This document shows, piece after piece, positions 43,951-52,651 of a stretch of 64,000 nucleotides of DNA (within the stretch, counting starts at the first letter, position 1; the number at the start of each line of letters is the position of its first letter). A model generated the notes under the pieces. It worked only from the letters and a program-made list of their open reading frames with translations. It was not told the origin of the DNA and did no database searches. A program made the translations under genes and the position numbers. Origin of the DNA: Actinomyces mediterranea (lineage in GTDB: Bacteria > Actinomycetota > Actinomycetes > Actinomycetales > Actinomycetaceae); contig NZ_FTPB01000004.1 in assembly GCF_900155595.1 (NCBI RefSeq), positions 1,302,001 through 1,366,000 of the forward strand, in the 5' to 3' direction.

Positions 43951-45571
43951 CTTACCTCGGATCTGATCGACTAAATACCTGCTCAGGAGGAACTCGTAGC
44001 CGGACCCGCCTTGGGGTACATTGATCCGGAAAGATCCCTCAGGTAGTTCGTGTCCCTCCAATGAAGCGGAGAGGCCGTCGAAGAGACTCTGAGAGGTGCC
44101 CCAATTGCCGTAGCCGCCGGCGGCGGCAATCTCGTCTCCGTGTTCGTGATCGAAAGCGATAATGTCATGGGCGATCGAATCCTTACCCTCGAAGAACTTG
44201 GGCCCGAGTGCGAGGTTCGGATTCGATTCGGCGGCGTCGCCGAGCATCGTGGCAAGGTACTCGTACCCGTAGTGGTCGCCCCATCCGCCGCCCATGTAAG
44301 GGACATCCTCGCTGAGGGGTTCCCCTGTAACCGAATAGCGTGAGTTGCCGAACGCCTTCCATTGATCGAACCGGGTATTGGAGCGAATTCACGGAGGAAC
44401 CGTCATCGGTCATGAGGCCAGCATCAACGGCCGAGTATGCGTCCGACACCCCTTGCATCGCGGGGTCGGCATTGAGGCCGCCGGTCGACAAGACGACGAT
44501 CGAACCAAGCGCGGACTGCAGTTCGTTCAGCGTTTCGTCGTACGCCGTGTCGAGATGCCCGGCGGCGTTGACCAATTGACCGCGGTAGTTTTCCGCGCTC
44601 AACATGAACTGGGCCAGTCGTTCCGGTGGGACGATTTCACAGAGCGCTTGAGCGAAGAATGGATTGTTGCACAGGTCCCCATACTTCGTGAGGAATTCAT
44701 CGACCTGCTCAGGAGTTGGAGGCGTGGAATTGAGAATTGAAGCGGCCTCGGGTGCGATCTGTTGCGCGTATTCCCATTCGGCTTGCCCGTCAACCAGGGG
44801 AATGTCATTGAACAGGTTGGCGCCGATCTGTGCGCGGTTGGTCGAAGAAGCGGTACCGATGATGGAGGACTGGGCGCTCGCGATCACCGTCGCTGTGGTC
44901 GCGGCCTCGTCATCAAGGGCCTCCATCGCGGCGGTATACCTCGCAACGATCTCGGCCTGAGCGTCGTCACAGACAATACGGACAGTGTTCTCCCTCGAAC
45001 GCGCTTCGCCCGGCATCATCGGGTCGTCGGTGCCCTCTCGTCGGGACCGCTCGGCGTCAATGTCAGCGATAGCGGCATCGTACGCCGCCTGTGCCGCATC
45101 ATATTCGGTCCACAGATCAAGAACAGTCGTGGTGACGGCCGCAGTGACAGCACTCGCCCACTCCCTGATGGCATTAAGGACAGGGGAGAAGGACTCCGCG
45201 AGTTTACGAGCGTGTCCCCCAAGAGTGCGAATCGAGTCCGCGTACGCGTCGGCCGAATCGCCAATCCACCCGGGGACACCTGCCGATTGAAATCCCGCAA
45301 CCTGCGTACCAGTAATTGCCCTCGCAACGGACTCATAATCGTCGGCGAGGTCCTGTGCATCGGCGCCCACGTCCACAGGCAGGGGCATCACATCCTCAGC
45401 GCTCATTCCCGTCCGTCAAACGAGCCACAAGGACATCACAACTGGACAGGTTCTGATACTCCGTCCGATCCATATCAGAAATCATCTCCTCTTGCCCCGA
45501 ACCGAGAGTCGCGCACGCGTCAGAATGGGGCTGTCTGAAGAGCGGTGTGTGGGGGTTCGGCTTGATTCGAA

Positions 45572-45790
45572 ATGGAGATGGTCGTGACTGACGTGATCGA
45601 GTTGTTGGAAGAGGTGGTGATTGGTCTTGTGATGGGGAAGATCATCTGTCGGAAGGGTTTCGCCGAGTGTTTGCTGGCGCGGGTGATGGAGCAAGGTGTG
45701 AGCCTGGTCGGCCTGGGAGGGCTGCTGAACCAGTTCACGAAGAATGTCCTCGAGATCGCGTTGAACGCCGAGCTGCCCGAGGACAGGGAT
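45572..45790 (+). pseudogene. IS256-family transposase N-terminal fragment
   Basis: VTDVIELLEEVVIGLVMGK... then ARVMEQGVSLVGLGGLLNQFTKNVLEIALNAELPE resembles the start of actinobacterial IS256-type transposases (GLSLTGPGGLLKQLTKNVLETALNAEMTEHL). The similarity stops at ELPE, where the sequence runs into a minus-strand gene fragment. No catalytic residues remain. Confidence 0.6.
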
Positions 45791-45891
45791 GCCATAAACC
45801 TACCGATCTTCGCAAAAGCGTCAGCATCCTTCCAGTCCTTCTTCGCGCTGACACCAACAGCATCACGATCAAATTCAATGGCATCCGCCAT
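45783..45891 (-). pseudogene. 5' fragment of a gene truncated by the IS256 relic
   Basis: A minus-strand start with GGAGGGG upstream reads MADAIEFDRDAVGVSAKKDW KDADAFAKIGRFMASLS and then enters the IS256 fragment. Its direction and size suit another small WXG-cluster protein, but only about 37 residues remain. Confidence 0.45.
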
Positions 45892-46265
45892 ATAACCCCT
45901 CCACGCCATCCAACCGCATCGCAGTCACCAACAACGCACACGACACTACCCCACTGCTTACGAACCACTCCACCCACGTGTGCGAGTGCTTCCGATCAAT
46001 TCGAAACCCAAGCCGACACGAATTACACCACACAGTCGAGCACACACATCGAACTTTAAAAGCACCGAGCCGAAAGCGCCTGTCGGCGCGAAGGCCGCTC
46101 GTAGCGGCGGAGTGTGGAGCCCGGGGCTTAACGACTCGGTGCGGGCACCAGCATACGCGGGTCGGCTCGTCTGTGCTCGCCCGGGAACGTGGAGAATCCC
46201 ACGGCTGCCTCCACCCGGTGCCCGCAGGTTCTAAGAGTCGGCGCAAGATGTGGGACGATACGATC
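45892..46265. other. Gene-free spacer
   Basis: About 370 bases with no supported gene. The left half is less GC-rich than the surroundings; short GC-rich palindromic stretches occur near 46075-46150. GACGAT six bases before the ATG at 46266 is a possible -10 for the next gene. Confidence 0.5.
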
Positions 46266-47348
46266 ATGGACGCCGACCATCAGCCGCCCCCCGAGCTCCG
46301 ACGCAGGCGCTCGGACCGCCACCGCAGCGTCCCCGCCTCCGAGTCCGTGGGCGAAACTCCGGGCGCCACCGCCCGGGGGGAACGGCCAGGGCGATTCGCG
46401 AGCAGCGCGAACACCGTGAGCACACAGGCGATCATCGAGCCCTTCTCCTCGCGCTCCCTGTCCATCAACTCCGGGCTCAGGGTGTCCGCGCTCACCGTCC
46501 TCGCATTCTCCGTTCTCGGGATCCTCGTCTGGTTCCTGCCGGGCAGCCTGTGGACATTCGGCCCGCTCGTCGCCCTCGCAGGGATCTGCGTCGCACTCGG
46601 CTGGGAGGCCCTCGCCGGAGTCGATCTACCCTTTTCTGCACACGCCGTCCTCGTCGCAGTATCAGCGGGGATCCCGCTCGCCGTGGCGCTGACAGCGGAT
46701 CTCGCGTCGGCGGTGCCCCTCGTCGCCGTCGCAGCGATCGCCATTACCGTCGGCATCTTCCGGGGGACTCCCACACCCGTCAACCGCTTCGACAAGGACG
46801 GTTCGGCGTCCCCGCAGGGCGCATCGTCGCGCAGGGCGGATCGTTCCACGAGGCCTGTTCCGACGACGACTCTGCTCGCCTCCTCTTTCTGCGCCCTCAT
46901 CTTCATCACAGGAGGGACGTCGTGGATCGCGCTCGACGCCCTCGCCCAGTGGGCGGTCGTCATCCCCATCGCCTGCGTCATCGTCGCTGCGGTCGTATGG
47001 GGCGACCAGATTGGCGACACCTATCGCGCACAATCTGTGTGGGCGCTGCTCGTCGCCGTCGTCGTCGGAGTGGCGGCGTCGCTCGGCATGCGCCTGATCG
47101 GCCAGTCCGTAGCGCTCACCCCTGTCGTCCTGCCGGGGATCGCTCGCACGATCGGCGGCAATGGGGCTGCGGCGCTGCTCGGAGCGCTCACCGGTGTGGG
47201 CGTCGCCCTGTCGATCATTGCCGTCGATGGTCTGCTCGGCGATCACATCCACCGGCGCACCCCCCTCGGAGCCCTCGCCCGGGGTGCCGCGAAGTTCCTC
47301 GTCGCAGCGATCCCCGTATATGCGATGATCAGGATCGGCGGCATCTGA
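46266..47348 (+). CDS. Polytopic membrane protein of unknown function
   Basis: A 360-residue protein. The first 65 residues are hydrophilic and Arg/Pro/Ser-rich; then come about nine hydrophobic segments, for example LRVSALTVLAFSVLGILVWFL, AHAVLVAVSAGIPLAVALTADL and VIPIACVIVAAVVWG. A long loop (RGTPTPVNRFDKDGSASPQG...) lies between the fourth and fifth. HIHRRTPLGALARG near the end is basic. No transporter signature was recognised. It is upstream of the nitrobindin-like gene on the same strand. Confidence 0.7.
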   Translation: MDADHQPPPELRRRRSDRHRSVPASESVGETPGATARGERPGRFASSANTVSTQAIIEPFSSRSLSINSGLRVSALTVLAFSVLGILVWFLPGSLWTFGPLVALAGICVALGWEALAGVDLPFSAHAVLVAVSAGIPLAVALTADLASAVPLVAVAAIAITVGIFRGTPTPVNRFDKDGSASPQGASSRRADRSTRPVPTTTLLASSFCALIFITGGTSWIALDALAQWAVVIPIACVIVAAVVWGDQIGDTYRAQSVWALLVAVVVGVAASLGMRLIGQSVALTPVVLPGIARTIGGNGAAALLGALTGVGVALSIIAVDGLLGDHIHRRTPLGALARGAAKFLVAAIPVYAMIRIGGI

Positions 47349-47396
47349 GACTCGGGCGCCATCCGATCCCGCTTCGCGAGTGCGCGCACAGGGCTC

Positions 47397-47402
47397 TAGG
47401 CT
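47397..47402 (+). promoter_or_regulatory. -10 of leaderless promoter (nitrobindin-like gene)
   Basis: TAGGCT, then GTCCCC, then the ATG at 47409. Confidence 0.55.
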
Positions 47403-47408
47403 GTCCCC

Positions 47409-48059
47409 ATGATGGTCATTCCAGCGGATCTGCCCGCCGCCCTCGCCCCTCTCGCCTGGATGCTCGGTACGTGGAAGGGGTGGGGCATGCTCGCCACCCC
47501 TGAGGGCGAGGATGATCGGGTGATCGTCGAGGAGATCCGCTCCGAGATCTGCTCCGACCGGATGCGTCTGGTGACGCAGGTCTACGAGGGCGTTCCCGCC
47601 CCCGGCGTCGTCATCGACCCCGTGTGGGATGCGGGTGAGGGCCTTGCCCGCATCGGGCGGGGGAGCCTGCTCCTCGAGGAGACCCTTTACGCGTCGGTAC
47701 TGCCCTCCACGGCCGAACTTCCGCCGCCGGGCCACTACCTGCCCCGCGAGTTCACCGCCTCGTCTGCATTGACGAATGGGCTCGCCGTCTTGTGGGCCGG
47801 TGTCGGCGTGGGGCCGCGCGTGCACATGGTCTCCGATGCGGTTGCACGCGGCGCATCAGCGGAGGATGTGACGCATCTGGAGCGCATGTATGGCCTCGTT
47901 GCTGGCGAACTCCTGTGGACCCAGGAACGCACCCTGTCGGGGGCAGAGGCGCAGGTGGAGATGTCGGGCCGGCTCATGCGCACCGCGCAGGCGACCACCC
48001 AATCGGGCGCCGCCGTTGAGGGCATCGACTCCGACACGGAGGACGGTTCGCGTGTCTGA
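47409..48059 (+). CDS. Nitrobindin-like beta-barrel (FABP family) protein
   Basis: A 216-residue protein. PLAWMLGTWKGWGM carries the G-x-W-x-G-x-G signature of nitrobindins (THAP4/DUF1794), small barrels that bind ferric heme. HLERMYGLVAGELLWTQE is also typical. The segment that normally supplies the proximal heme His (PHLSAxLxR) reads VEMSGRLMR here, so the ligand appears to be absent and heme binding is doubtful. The GTG of the ygfZ gene overlaps its stop by eight bases, a common pairing in actinobacteria. Confidence 0.85.
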   Translation: MMVIPADLPAALAPLAWMLGTWKGWGMLATPEGEDDRVIVEEIRSEICSDRMRLVTQVYEGVPAPGVVIDPVWDAGEGLARIGRGSLLLEETLYASVLPSTAELPPPGHYLPREFTASSALTNGLAVLWAGVGVGPRVHMVSDAVARGASAEDVTHLERMYGLVAGELLWTQERTLSGAEAQVEMSGRLMRTAQATTQSGAAVEGIDSDTEDGSRV

Positions 48060-49263
48060 TGCCATTGAATGCCCCGGTGCCGTGGGCGAGCCCGTCATGA
48101 TTCACCTGCCTGGCGCAGTCGCACACGTCAACGACGAGGGCGGTGCCCCGCAGCGCACTGGGGGCGTCCCCCTGCACTACGGGGATCCTGCCGGGGAGCA
48201 GTGGGCGCTGGAGGCGGGGACCGGCCTCGTCGACCGCTCCGACCTGCGCGTCGTCACCGTGACCGGACCCGATCGCCAGACGTGGCTGACGTCGATCACC
48301 ACTCAGATCATCACTGGGATGACGCCCGGTCAGTCGAAGGAGCTGCTCGTCCTCGATCCGCAGGGGCATATCGAGCACGCGGCTGCGGTGAGCGACGACT
48401 CTGAGCGCACGTGGCTCATCTGCGAGGGCGTCGACGCAGAGCCCCTCGCCGTTTTCCTCGACTCCATGCGCTTCGCCCTGCGCGTCGAGGTCGCCATCCG
48501 TGATGACGTGACCGTCGTCGCATCGACGAGCGGCCGCAGGGGGCAGGGGGTCGATGCCGCGTCCCTGCCCGGGCACGTCCTCACCTGGAACGACCCGTGG
48601 CCGGGCGTTACAGAGGGGGGAGCCGAATACTTCCAGGGCTCCCACCCCGGCGCTTCTATCGGCATGCGCCTCCACCTCGTTGAGCGCCGCGCGGCGCGCG
48701 ACTTCGTCGACGCCTGGCTCGCCCGCCCCGGGCACTGCGCCGCTGGACTCTTCGCCTGGGAGGCGGTGCGTATCGCGGCATGGAGACCTCGCTTCGGCGT
48801 CGACACGGACGAGCGCACCATCCCCGCGGAAGTCGACTGGCTGCGCACCGCAGTCCATACGAACAAGGGGTGCTACCGGGGTCAGGAGTCCGTTGCCCGT
48901 GTCCTCAACCTCGGCCGCCCGCCGCGCCGACTCGTCGCCCTGCAATTCGACGGATCGCGCGGTGATCTTCCCGAAGCGGGAACACGCATCGATATGAGGG
49001 GGCGCGCCGTCGGCGTCGTCACCTCGGTCGCGCGCCACGCGGATGAGGGACCCATCGGTTTGGCGCTCGTCGCTAGAAGCGTCCCCGCCGACACCGTCTT
49101 CGACCTCGACGGCGTGGCCGCCGCGCAGGAACTCATCGTCCCGATCGATGGGAAGTCCTCCGTCTCCCCGCGCACGCGGCCCGGCCAGGATCTGACGAAC
49201 CCGGACCTTCGCCGACCGGGCGTTCCCGCGGTCGGCGGGCTCGGCTCCCTGGGGGCGCGCTGA
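48052..49263 (+). CDS. ygfZ: Folate-binding Fe-S cluster repair protein YgfZ
   Basis: A 403-residue member of the aminomethyltransferase (GcvT-like) fold that uses tetrahydrofolate to help assemble or repair certain Fe-S enzymes. The diagnostic K-G-C-Y-x-G-Q-E motif is present as [43 protein letters not shown] and [10 protein letters not shown]-like ([15 protein letters not shown]) are further signatures. GTG at 48052 is the start because it gives coupling to the upstream gene. The stop overlaps the dtd ATG (TGATG). Confidence 0.9.
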   Translation: MSDAIECPGAVGEPVMIHLPGAVAHVNDEGGAPQRTGGVPLHYGDPAGEQWALEAGTGLVDRSDLRVVTVTGPDRQTWLTSITTQIITGMTPGQSKELLVLDPQGHIEHAAAVSDDSERTWLICEGVDAEPLAVFLDSMRFALRVEVAIRDDVTVVASTSGRRGQGVDAASLPGHVLTWNDPWPGVTEGGAEYFQGSHPGASIGMRLHLVERRAARDFVDAWLARPGHCAAGLFAWEAVRIAAWRPRFGVDTDERTIPAEVDWLRTAVHTNKGCYRGQESVARVLNLGRPPRRLVALQFDGSRGDLPEAGTRIDMRGRAVGVVTSVARHADEGPIGLALVARSVPADTVFDLDGVAAAQELIVPIDGKSSVSPRTRPGQDLTNPDLRRPGVPAVGGLGSLGAR

Positions 49264-49688
49264 TGCGAGCCGTTATCCAGCGTGTCACCAGCGCATCCGT
49301 GAGCGTCGACGGCGAGGTCGTCGGCGCTATCGATCGGCCCGGCCTCATGGTCCTGCTCGGGGTGTCGCGCAACGACGGCGCGGCGCAGGCGGCGACGATG
49401 GCGCGCAAGATCGCCGAATTGCGCATCCTGGAGGGGGAGACCAGCGCGTCAGAGGCGGGGGCGCCTGTTCTCGTCGTCTCCCAGTTCACCCTGTATGGGG
49501 ATACGCGCAAGGGCCGACGCCCCTCCTGGTCGCATGCGGCCCCCGGCCCGCAGGCCGAGCCCCTCATAGATGCGGTCGTCGCCGATCTGAGGGGCCGCGG
49601 CCTCGAGGTCGCGACCGGCAGGTTCGGGGCGATGATGCGGGTCGCCCTCGTCAATGACGGTCCCTTCACGGTGCTTGTTGACGCGTGA
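49263..49688 (+). CDS. dtd: D-aminoacyl-tRNA deacylase
   Basis: Removes D-amino acids wrongly attached to tRNA. At 141 residues it is standard. [21 protein letters not shown] opens the fold, [16 protein letters not shown] contains the S-Q-F-T-L motif, and [19 protein letters not shown] holds the cross-subunit G-P motif. It is coupled to ygfZ. Its last 27 bases plus the following 16 are repeated at 51601-51643, downstream of an ATPase/TOPRIM cassette, where a degraded second dtd 3' end lies. Confidence 0.95.
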   Translation: MRAVIQRVTSASVSVDGEVVGAIDRPGLMVLLGVSRNDGAAQAATMARKIAELRILEGETSASEAGAPVLVVSQFTLYGDTRKGRRPSWSHAAPGPQAEPLIDAVVADLRGRGLEVATGRFGAMMRVALVNDGPFTVLVDA

Positions 49689-49704
49689 GGGGCGGAACTT
49701 CGTC
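49662..49704. repeat. 43-bp direct repeat, left copy (dtd 3' end)
   Basis: Identical to 51601-51643 except one base. It includes the last nine dtd codons and bounds the ATPase/TOPRIM cassette on the left. Confidence 0.9.
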
Positions 49705-49779
49705 TGCTCTCGCCTCACCTGCGAATCCAGTGTGTTAGGTTCAAATATGTGAGGCGCTTGACGTGAGGATGGAGACGGC

Positions 49780-50940
49780 ATGAAGGTGACTCATCTGTCC
49801 GCTAAGAATTGGCGGAATTTCAAAAGCATTAAGTTCGACATTAACGACCGATTGTTCATTGTCGGCCCGAATGCTGCAGGCAAGTCCAATCTTCTGGATC
49901 TCTTTCGCTTCCTGTCCGACCTCGTCTCTCCCGGCGGAGGGTTGGCATCTGCGGTGGAGAAAAGGGGAAGCCTATCGAAAATCCGTTGTCTATTCGCTCG
50001 GAACCACGCCAAAGGACGCCTGATCATCGAGGTCCGTATGCGAGACGGTGAGGATGAATGGCGCTACGAGCTGTCGATCAAGGGGGAGCAGGGCGGGCGC
50101 AACCGACCGATCGTCGATCGGGAGATCGTCGAATGCAATGGCACGATTATCCTCAACAGGCCGGATGAGAAGGATATTGAGGATTCTGAGCTTCTCGTCC
50201 AGACGCACCTCGAACAGATCTCCGCGAACCAGGCTTTCAGGAAGGTTGCGAATTATCTTTCGCAGGTGCAGTACTTTCACTTGGTTCCCCAGATCATCCG
50301 CGATCCCTCGCGCACGCCTCCCGTATCGGGGGATCCCTACGGGAGTGATTTCATCGCGCAGATGAACGCGACATCATCCAGGACCAGGGACGCATGGCTT
50401 CGCCGTATGCAGGAGGCTCTCAGTGCTGCCGTTCCGGGTTTTGAGTCTTTGACTATCGAGATTGATCCCAGTGGTCGTCCCCATCTCATCGGCGGCTATA
50501 AGAATTGGCGGTCCAGCCCCTCTCACCAGAGTGAAGCAGACTTCTCCGATGGAACATTGCGCCTCATCGGGTTGCTGTGGGCGATCATCAAGATGCCGGC
50601 GAGTTCGGGGGTTCTGCTTCTTGAAGAGCCGGAACTCTCACTCAACTCCGCCATCGTCCGGGTGCTGCCCTCGGTTCTCGCACAGGCGCGCCGGTCGAGT
50701 GATCTGCAGATCATCTTGTCCACCCACGCTCCGGAGATCCTCGACGATGAGGGGATCCAGCCTGAGGAGGTCCTCCTCCTCAGGGTGGGTGATGAGGGTA
50801 CCACAGCGTGCCTTCTGTCCGATATGGAAAAAGCGATTGCCGACCTAGAGCTCGGAGTGTCGACATCGGATGTCGTGGAGGCGCTCATCGCTCCGGAAGA
50901 CGTGACAGGTCTGGTCAGCGCGGTGCGGTCGAAGCGATGA
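49780..50940 (+). CDS. AAA_21-type ATPase (OLD/RecF-like), putative defence protein
   Basis: A 386-residue SMC/RecF-type ATPase. KVTHLSAKNWRNFKSIKFDINDRLFIVGPNAAGKSNLLDL has the Walker A GPNAAGKS (start of the ABC-type head). DGTLRLIGLLWAI is the Q/signature region, VLLLEEPELSLN is Walker B and IILSTHAPEILDD is the H-loop. Stand-alone ATPases of this kind followed by a TOPRIM protein occur in OLD/PARIS-like anti-phage systems. The stop overlaps the next gene by ATGA. TAGGTT about 45 bases upstream is a likely -10. The cassette lies between direct repeats of the dtd end. Confidence 0.85.
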   Translation: MKVTHLSAKNWRNFKSIKFDINDRLFIVGPNAAGKSNLLDLFRFLSDLVSPGGGLASAVEKRGSLSKIRCLFARNHAKGRLIIEVRMRDGEDEWRYELSIKGEQGGRNRPIVDREIVECNGTIILNRPDEKDIEDSELLVQTHLEQISANQAFRKVANYLSQVQYFHLVPQIIRDPSRTPPVSGDPYGSDFIAQMNATSSRTRDAWLRRMQEALSAAVPGFESLTIEIDPSGRPHLIGGYKNWRSSPSHQSEADFSDGTLRLIGLLWAIIKMPASSGVLLLEEPELSLNSAIVRVLPSVLAQARRSSDLQIILSTHAPEILDDEGIQPEEVLLLRVGDEGTTACLLSDMEKAIADLELGVSTSDVVEALIAPEDVTGLVSAVRSKR

Positions 50941-51548
50941 TCGCAGAAGGGCCCGTCTACGTATCGGTCGCCGTTGAGGGGGCATCCGACCAGGGGATGG
51001 CGCATGCACTTGTGGGATACGTCGGTTTCGCGTTGGCGAAGCCCCCGCTGTCCAAAGGCGGAAAGTCGAAACTCGATCCGCTTATCGGCAAATTGGCGAG
51101 GACCGGCGTACACAATCCGTGGATCGTGTTTCGCGACGCGGATTCGGATTGTCCCGTCGCCCTTCGCGAGCGATTGATCGGTGCTCGTGAGCACGACGGC
51201 GCGTTTGAACTGCGCATCGCTCAATCGATGACGGAGGCCTGGCTCATGGCCGATACCGAAGGATTCGCACGATACTTCTCCCTTTCTCAAGACCGCATGA
51301 GTACCGCTCCAGATCGATTGCAGCATGCGAAAAACGAGCTTCTGCAGCTCCTGGCCAAGTCCCGGTTGAGAAAGATCCGGGAAGACATGGTGTCGCGACA
51401 GGGTAAAGAAGGCCCCTTGTATGTGCATCGACTCAATGATTTCGCACAGAATCACTGGGACATCGACAACGCCCGGCGGGTCAGTCCGAGTCTCGATAGA
51501 ACTGCGAGTCGCCTGCAGAAGATGCGCCTCATCCTCTCTCAGGCCTGA
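50937..51548 (+). CDS. DUF4276/TOPRIM-like nuclease partner
   Basis: A 203-residue protein. VYVSVAVEGASDQGMAHAL has the conserved Glu of TOPRIM domains, WIVFRDADSDCP has the D-x-D pair, and IAQSMTEAWLMADTEGFARYF matches the 'EAWLLAD' signature of DUF4276. The lysine-rich C-terminal part (HAKNELLQLLAKSRLRKIRED) may bind nucleic acid. The start at 50937 gives an ATGA overlap with the ATPase gene, so the two work as a pair; TOPRIM partners in related systems are toxic nucleases switched on by the ATPase. Confidence 0.75.
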   Translation: MIAEGPVYVSVAVEGASDQGMAHALVGYVGFALAKPPLSKGGKSKLDPLIGKLARTGVHNPWIVFRDADSDCPVALRERLIGAREHDGAFELRIAQSMTEAWLMADTEGFARYFSLSQDRMSTAPDRLQHAKNELLQLLAKSRLRKIREDMVSRQGKEGPLYVHRLNDFAQNHWDIDNARRVSPSLDRTASRLQKMRLILSQA

Positions 51549-51552
51549 GTCT

Positions 51553-51627
51553 TCTCATCGATTCTCACTTCACACTCTGCGGGGATACTCGTAAGGGACG
51601 CCCTTCACGGTGCTTGTTGACGCGTGA
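51553..51627 (+). pseudogene. Degraded 3' remnant of a second dtd copy
   Basis: LIDSHFTLCGDTRKGR corresponds to residues 70-85 of Dtd ([16 protein letters not shown]). A deletion then joins it, out of frame, to codons for FTVLVDA and the stop. Many third-position differences from the intact gene upstream (for example GAT ACT CGT versus GAT ACG CGC) show it is an older, diverged copy; only the last 43 bases are nearly identical. Confidence 0.75.
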
Positions 51628-51643
51628 GGGGCGGAACCTCGTC
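51601..51643. repeat. 43-bp direct repeat, right copy
   Basis: One mismatch from 49662-49704; also contains the last codons of the convergent nucleotidyltransferase gene. Confidence 0.9.
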
Positions 51644-52417
51644 CATCGTGTGGACGAGGGCGACGAGTTCGTCCACGAGCTGCGCGGTCCGCGTGACGAT
51701 CTCGGGGGCGTCGACGCTCAAGAGCTGCAGCTCTCTCCAGCGTCCCGTGAAATCTCGGGGCAGGGCGCCCAATCGGCCCGCATGCTCGAGGAGGCGCTTC
51801 TCCCCGGGGTGATACCTGTGATTGAGGGCGAAGAGCATGTTGAAATAGGTCGCTTGAAGGGAGGCGCGTCGGTGCGCGACCATCTCGTAGTCCCCCCGCT
51901 GATGAGCCGTCCTCATTTGCGAAAGGAACGTCGCCAAGAGTTCGGGCGATTCTGTGAGAATGCGGCGGCGAGTGGCGGCGGGATAGGCCGAGACTCGTTC
52001 CTTGAGAGCGTGGAGGCCCCCGTCGTCGTCAACCGTGACGCATGTTGCGACAGTATAGAGGAAGCACGTCGTGAATCCGTCGCTCATCAAGCCCGTCGTC
52101 GAGGCGATGCCGATCTGATGGCGGAGCCCGGAAAGATCGAGGTAAACGACCTCGATGTCGTGATGGCCGATCGACAGGTGATCCTCGGGGCCGAATGCGT
52201 CTGAGGACACGATGGTGCCCGAGTCGGCGATATCGGCGAGGAGGCGGGCGCGCTCCTCGCGCTGGGGGGCGGCGCCTTCAAAAAATGCGTACATATCGGT
52301 ATCCGACGTGGAGTCCGCCATTCCGGACGCCCGTGAGCCGCCGACGGCGACCGCGCGGACCCCGGGTATGCGCATGAGCGCGTCGGCGAGACTGAAGTCG
52401 GCGTCCGTGAGATCCAT
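51605..52417 (-). CDS. DUF4037-type nucleotidyltransferase
   Basis: A 270-residue protein. AVAVGGSRASGMADSTSDTDMYAFF is the G-G-S-x(9-13)-D-x-D/E nucleotidyltransferase signature, with Asp residues for metal binding, and IEVVYLDLSGL supplies the third acidic position. The C-terminal part is helical with many His/Tyr/Arg residues, like DUF4037 proteins. The start at 52417 is favoured because TATAGT is exactly six bases upstream on the minus strand. The last codons fall inside the 43-bp repeat that bounds the ATPase cassette, so this gene was once directly convergent with dtd. Confidence 0.8.
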   Translation of the reverse strand: MDLTDADFSLADALMRIPGVRAVAVGGSRASGMADSTSDTDMYAFFEGAAPQREERARLLADIADSGTIVSSDAFGPEDHLSIGHHDIEVVYLDLSGLRHQIGIASTTGLMSDGFTTCFLYTVATCVTVDDDGGLHALKERVSAYPAATRRRILTESPELLATFLSQMRTAHQRGDYEMVAHRRASLQATYFNMLFALNHRYHPGEKRLLEHAGRLGALPRDFTGRWRELQLLSVDAPEIVTRTAQLVDELVALVHTMDEVPPLTRQQAP

Positions 52418-52423
52418 GGACAC

Positions 52424-52429
52424 ACTATA
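52424..52429 (-). promoter_or_regulatory. -10 of leaderless promoter (nucleotidyltransferase)
   Basis: TATAGT on the minus strand, six bases, then the ATG at 52417. Confidence 0.55.
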
Positions 52430-52582
52430 GGCAATAGGCACGGACATGACGAGCCGCGTCACGATCCGATGTGCGCGGGCGGCATCAGAGGAGAACGAGC
52501 GCCGTGTGGGGCTCCGCCCTCGTCTGTGGACGGGCCATCACGCCCTCGGCGAACTAACGCGCGCAGCCCACACGCATGCCCC

Positions 52583-52588
52583 TAGTGT
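52583..52588 (+). promoter_or_regulatory. Candidate -10 of clpC
   Basis: TAGTGT about 64 bases before the clpC ATG; no clear -35 or CtsR-type operator was seen. Confidence 0.35.
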
Positions 52589-52651
52589 GGAGGCAGTTCA
52601 CCGGACTCGGTGTGCGCTCGCGCGCCCGGGCCCCTATGCAAGGGAGTCACC

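Larger units (their letters stand above)
41422..45406 (-). pseudogene. Large WXG-type secreted protein gene, frameshifted and interrupted by IS1634
   Basis: The N-terminus MSAEDVMPLPVDVGADAQDL with GWIGDSADAYADSIRTL is WXG-like; coiled regions follow (LWTEYDAAQAAYDAAIADIDAERS). Near 44385 a frameshift moves the sense to the frame reading TRFDQWKAFGNSRYSVTGE, YMGGGWGDHYGYEYLATMLG. At 43896 the gene is broken by the IS. Across the duplicated target, GLFTDLAFDQPFDL on the far side and GLFTDLSFDQPFDINSTPDN on the near side are the same codons. The 3' part runs VSLYGGPTALAKLLSASV to TEREEALRDE. Removing the IS and one copy of the repeat would restore continuity, leaving the frameshift. The lipoprotein gene overlaps its end. 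Confidence 0.75.
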
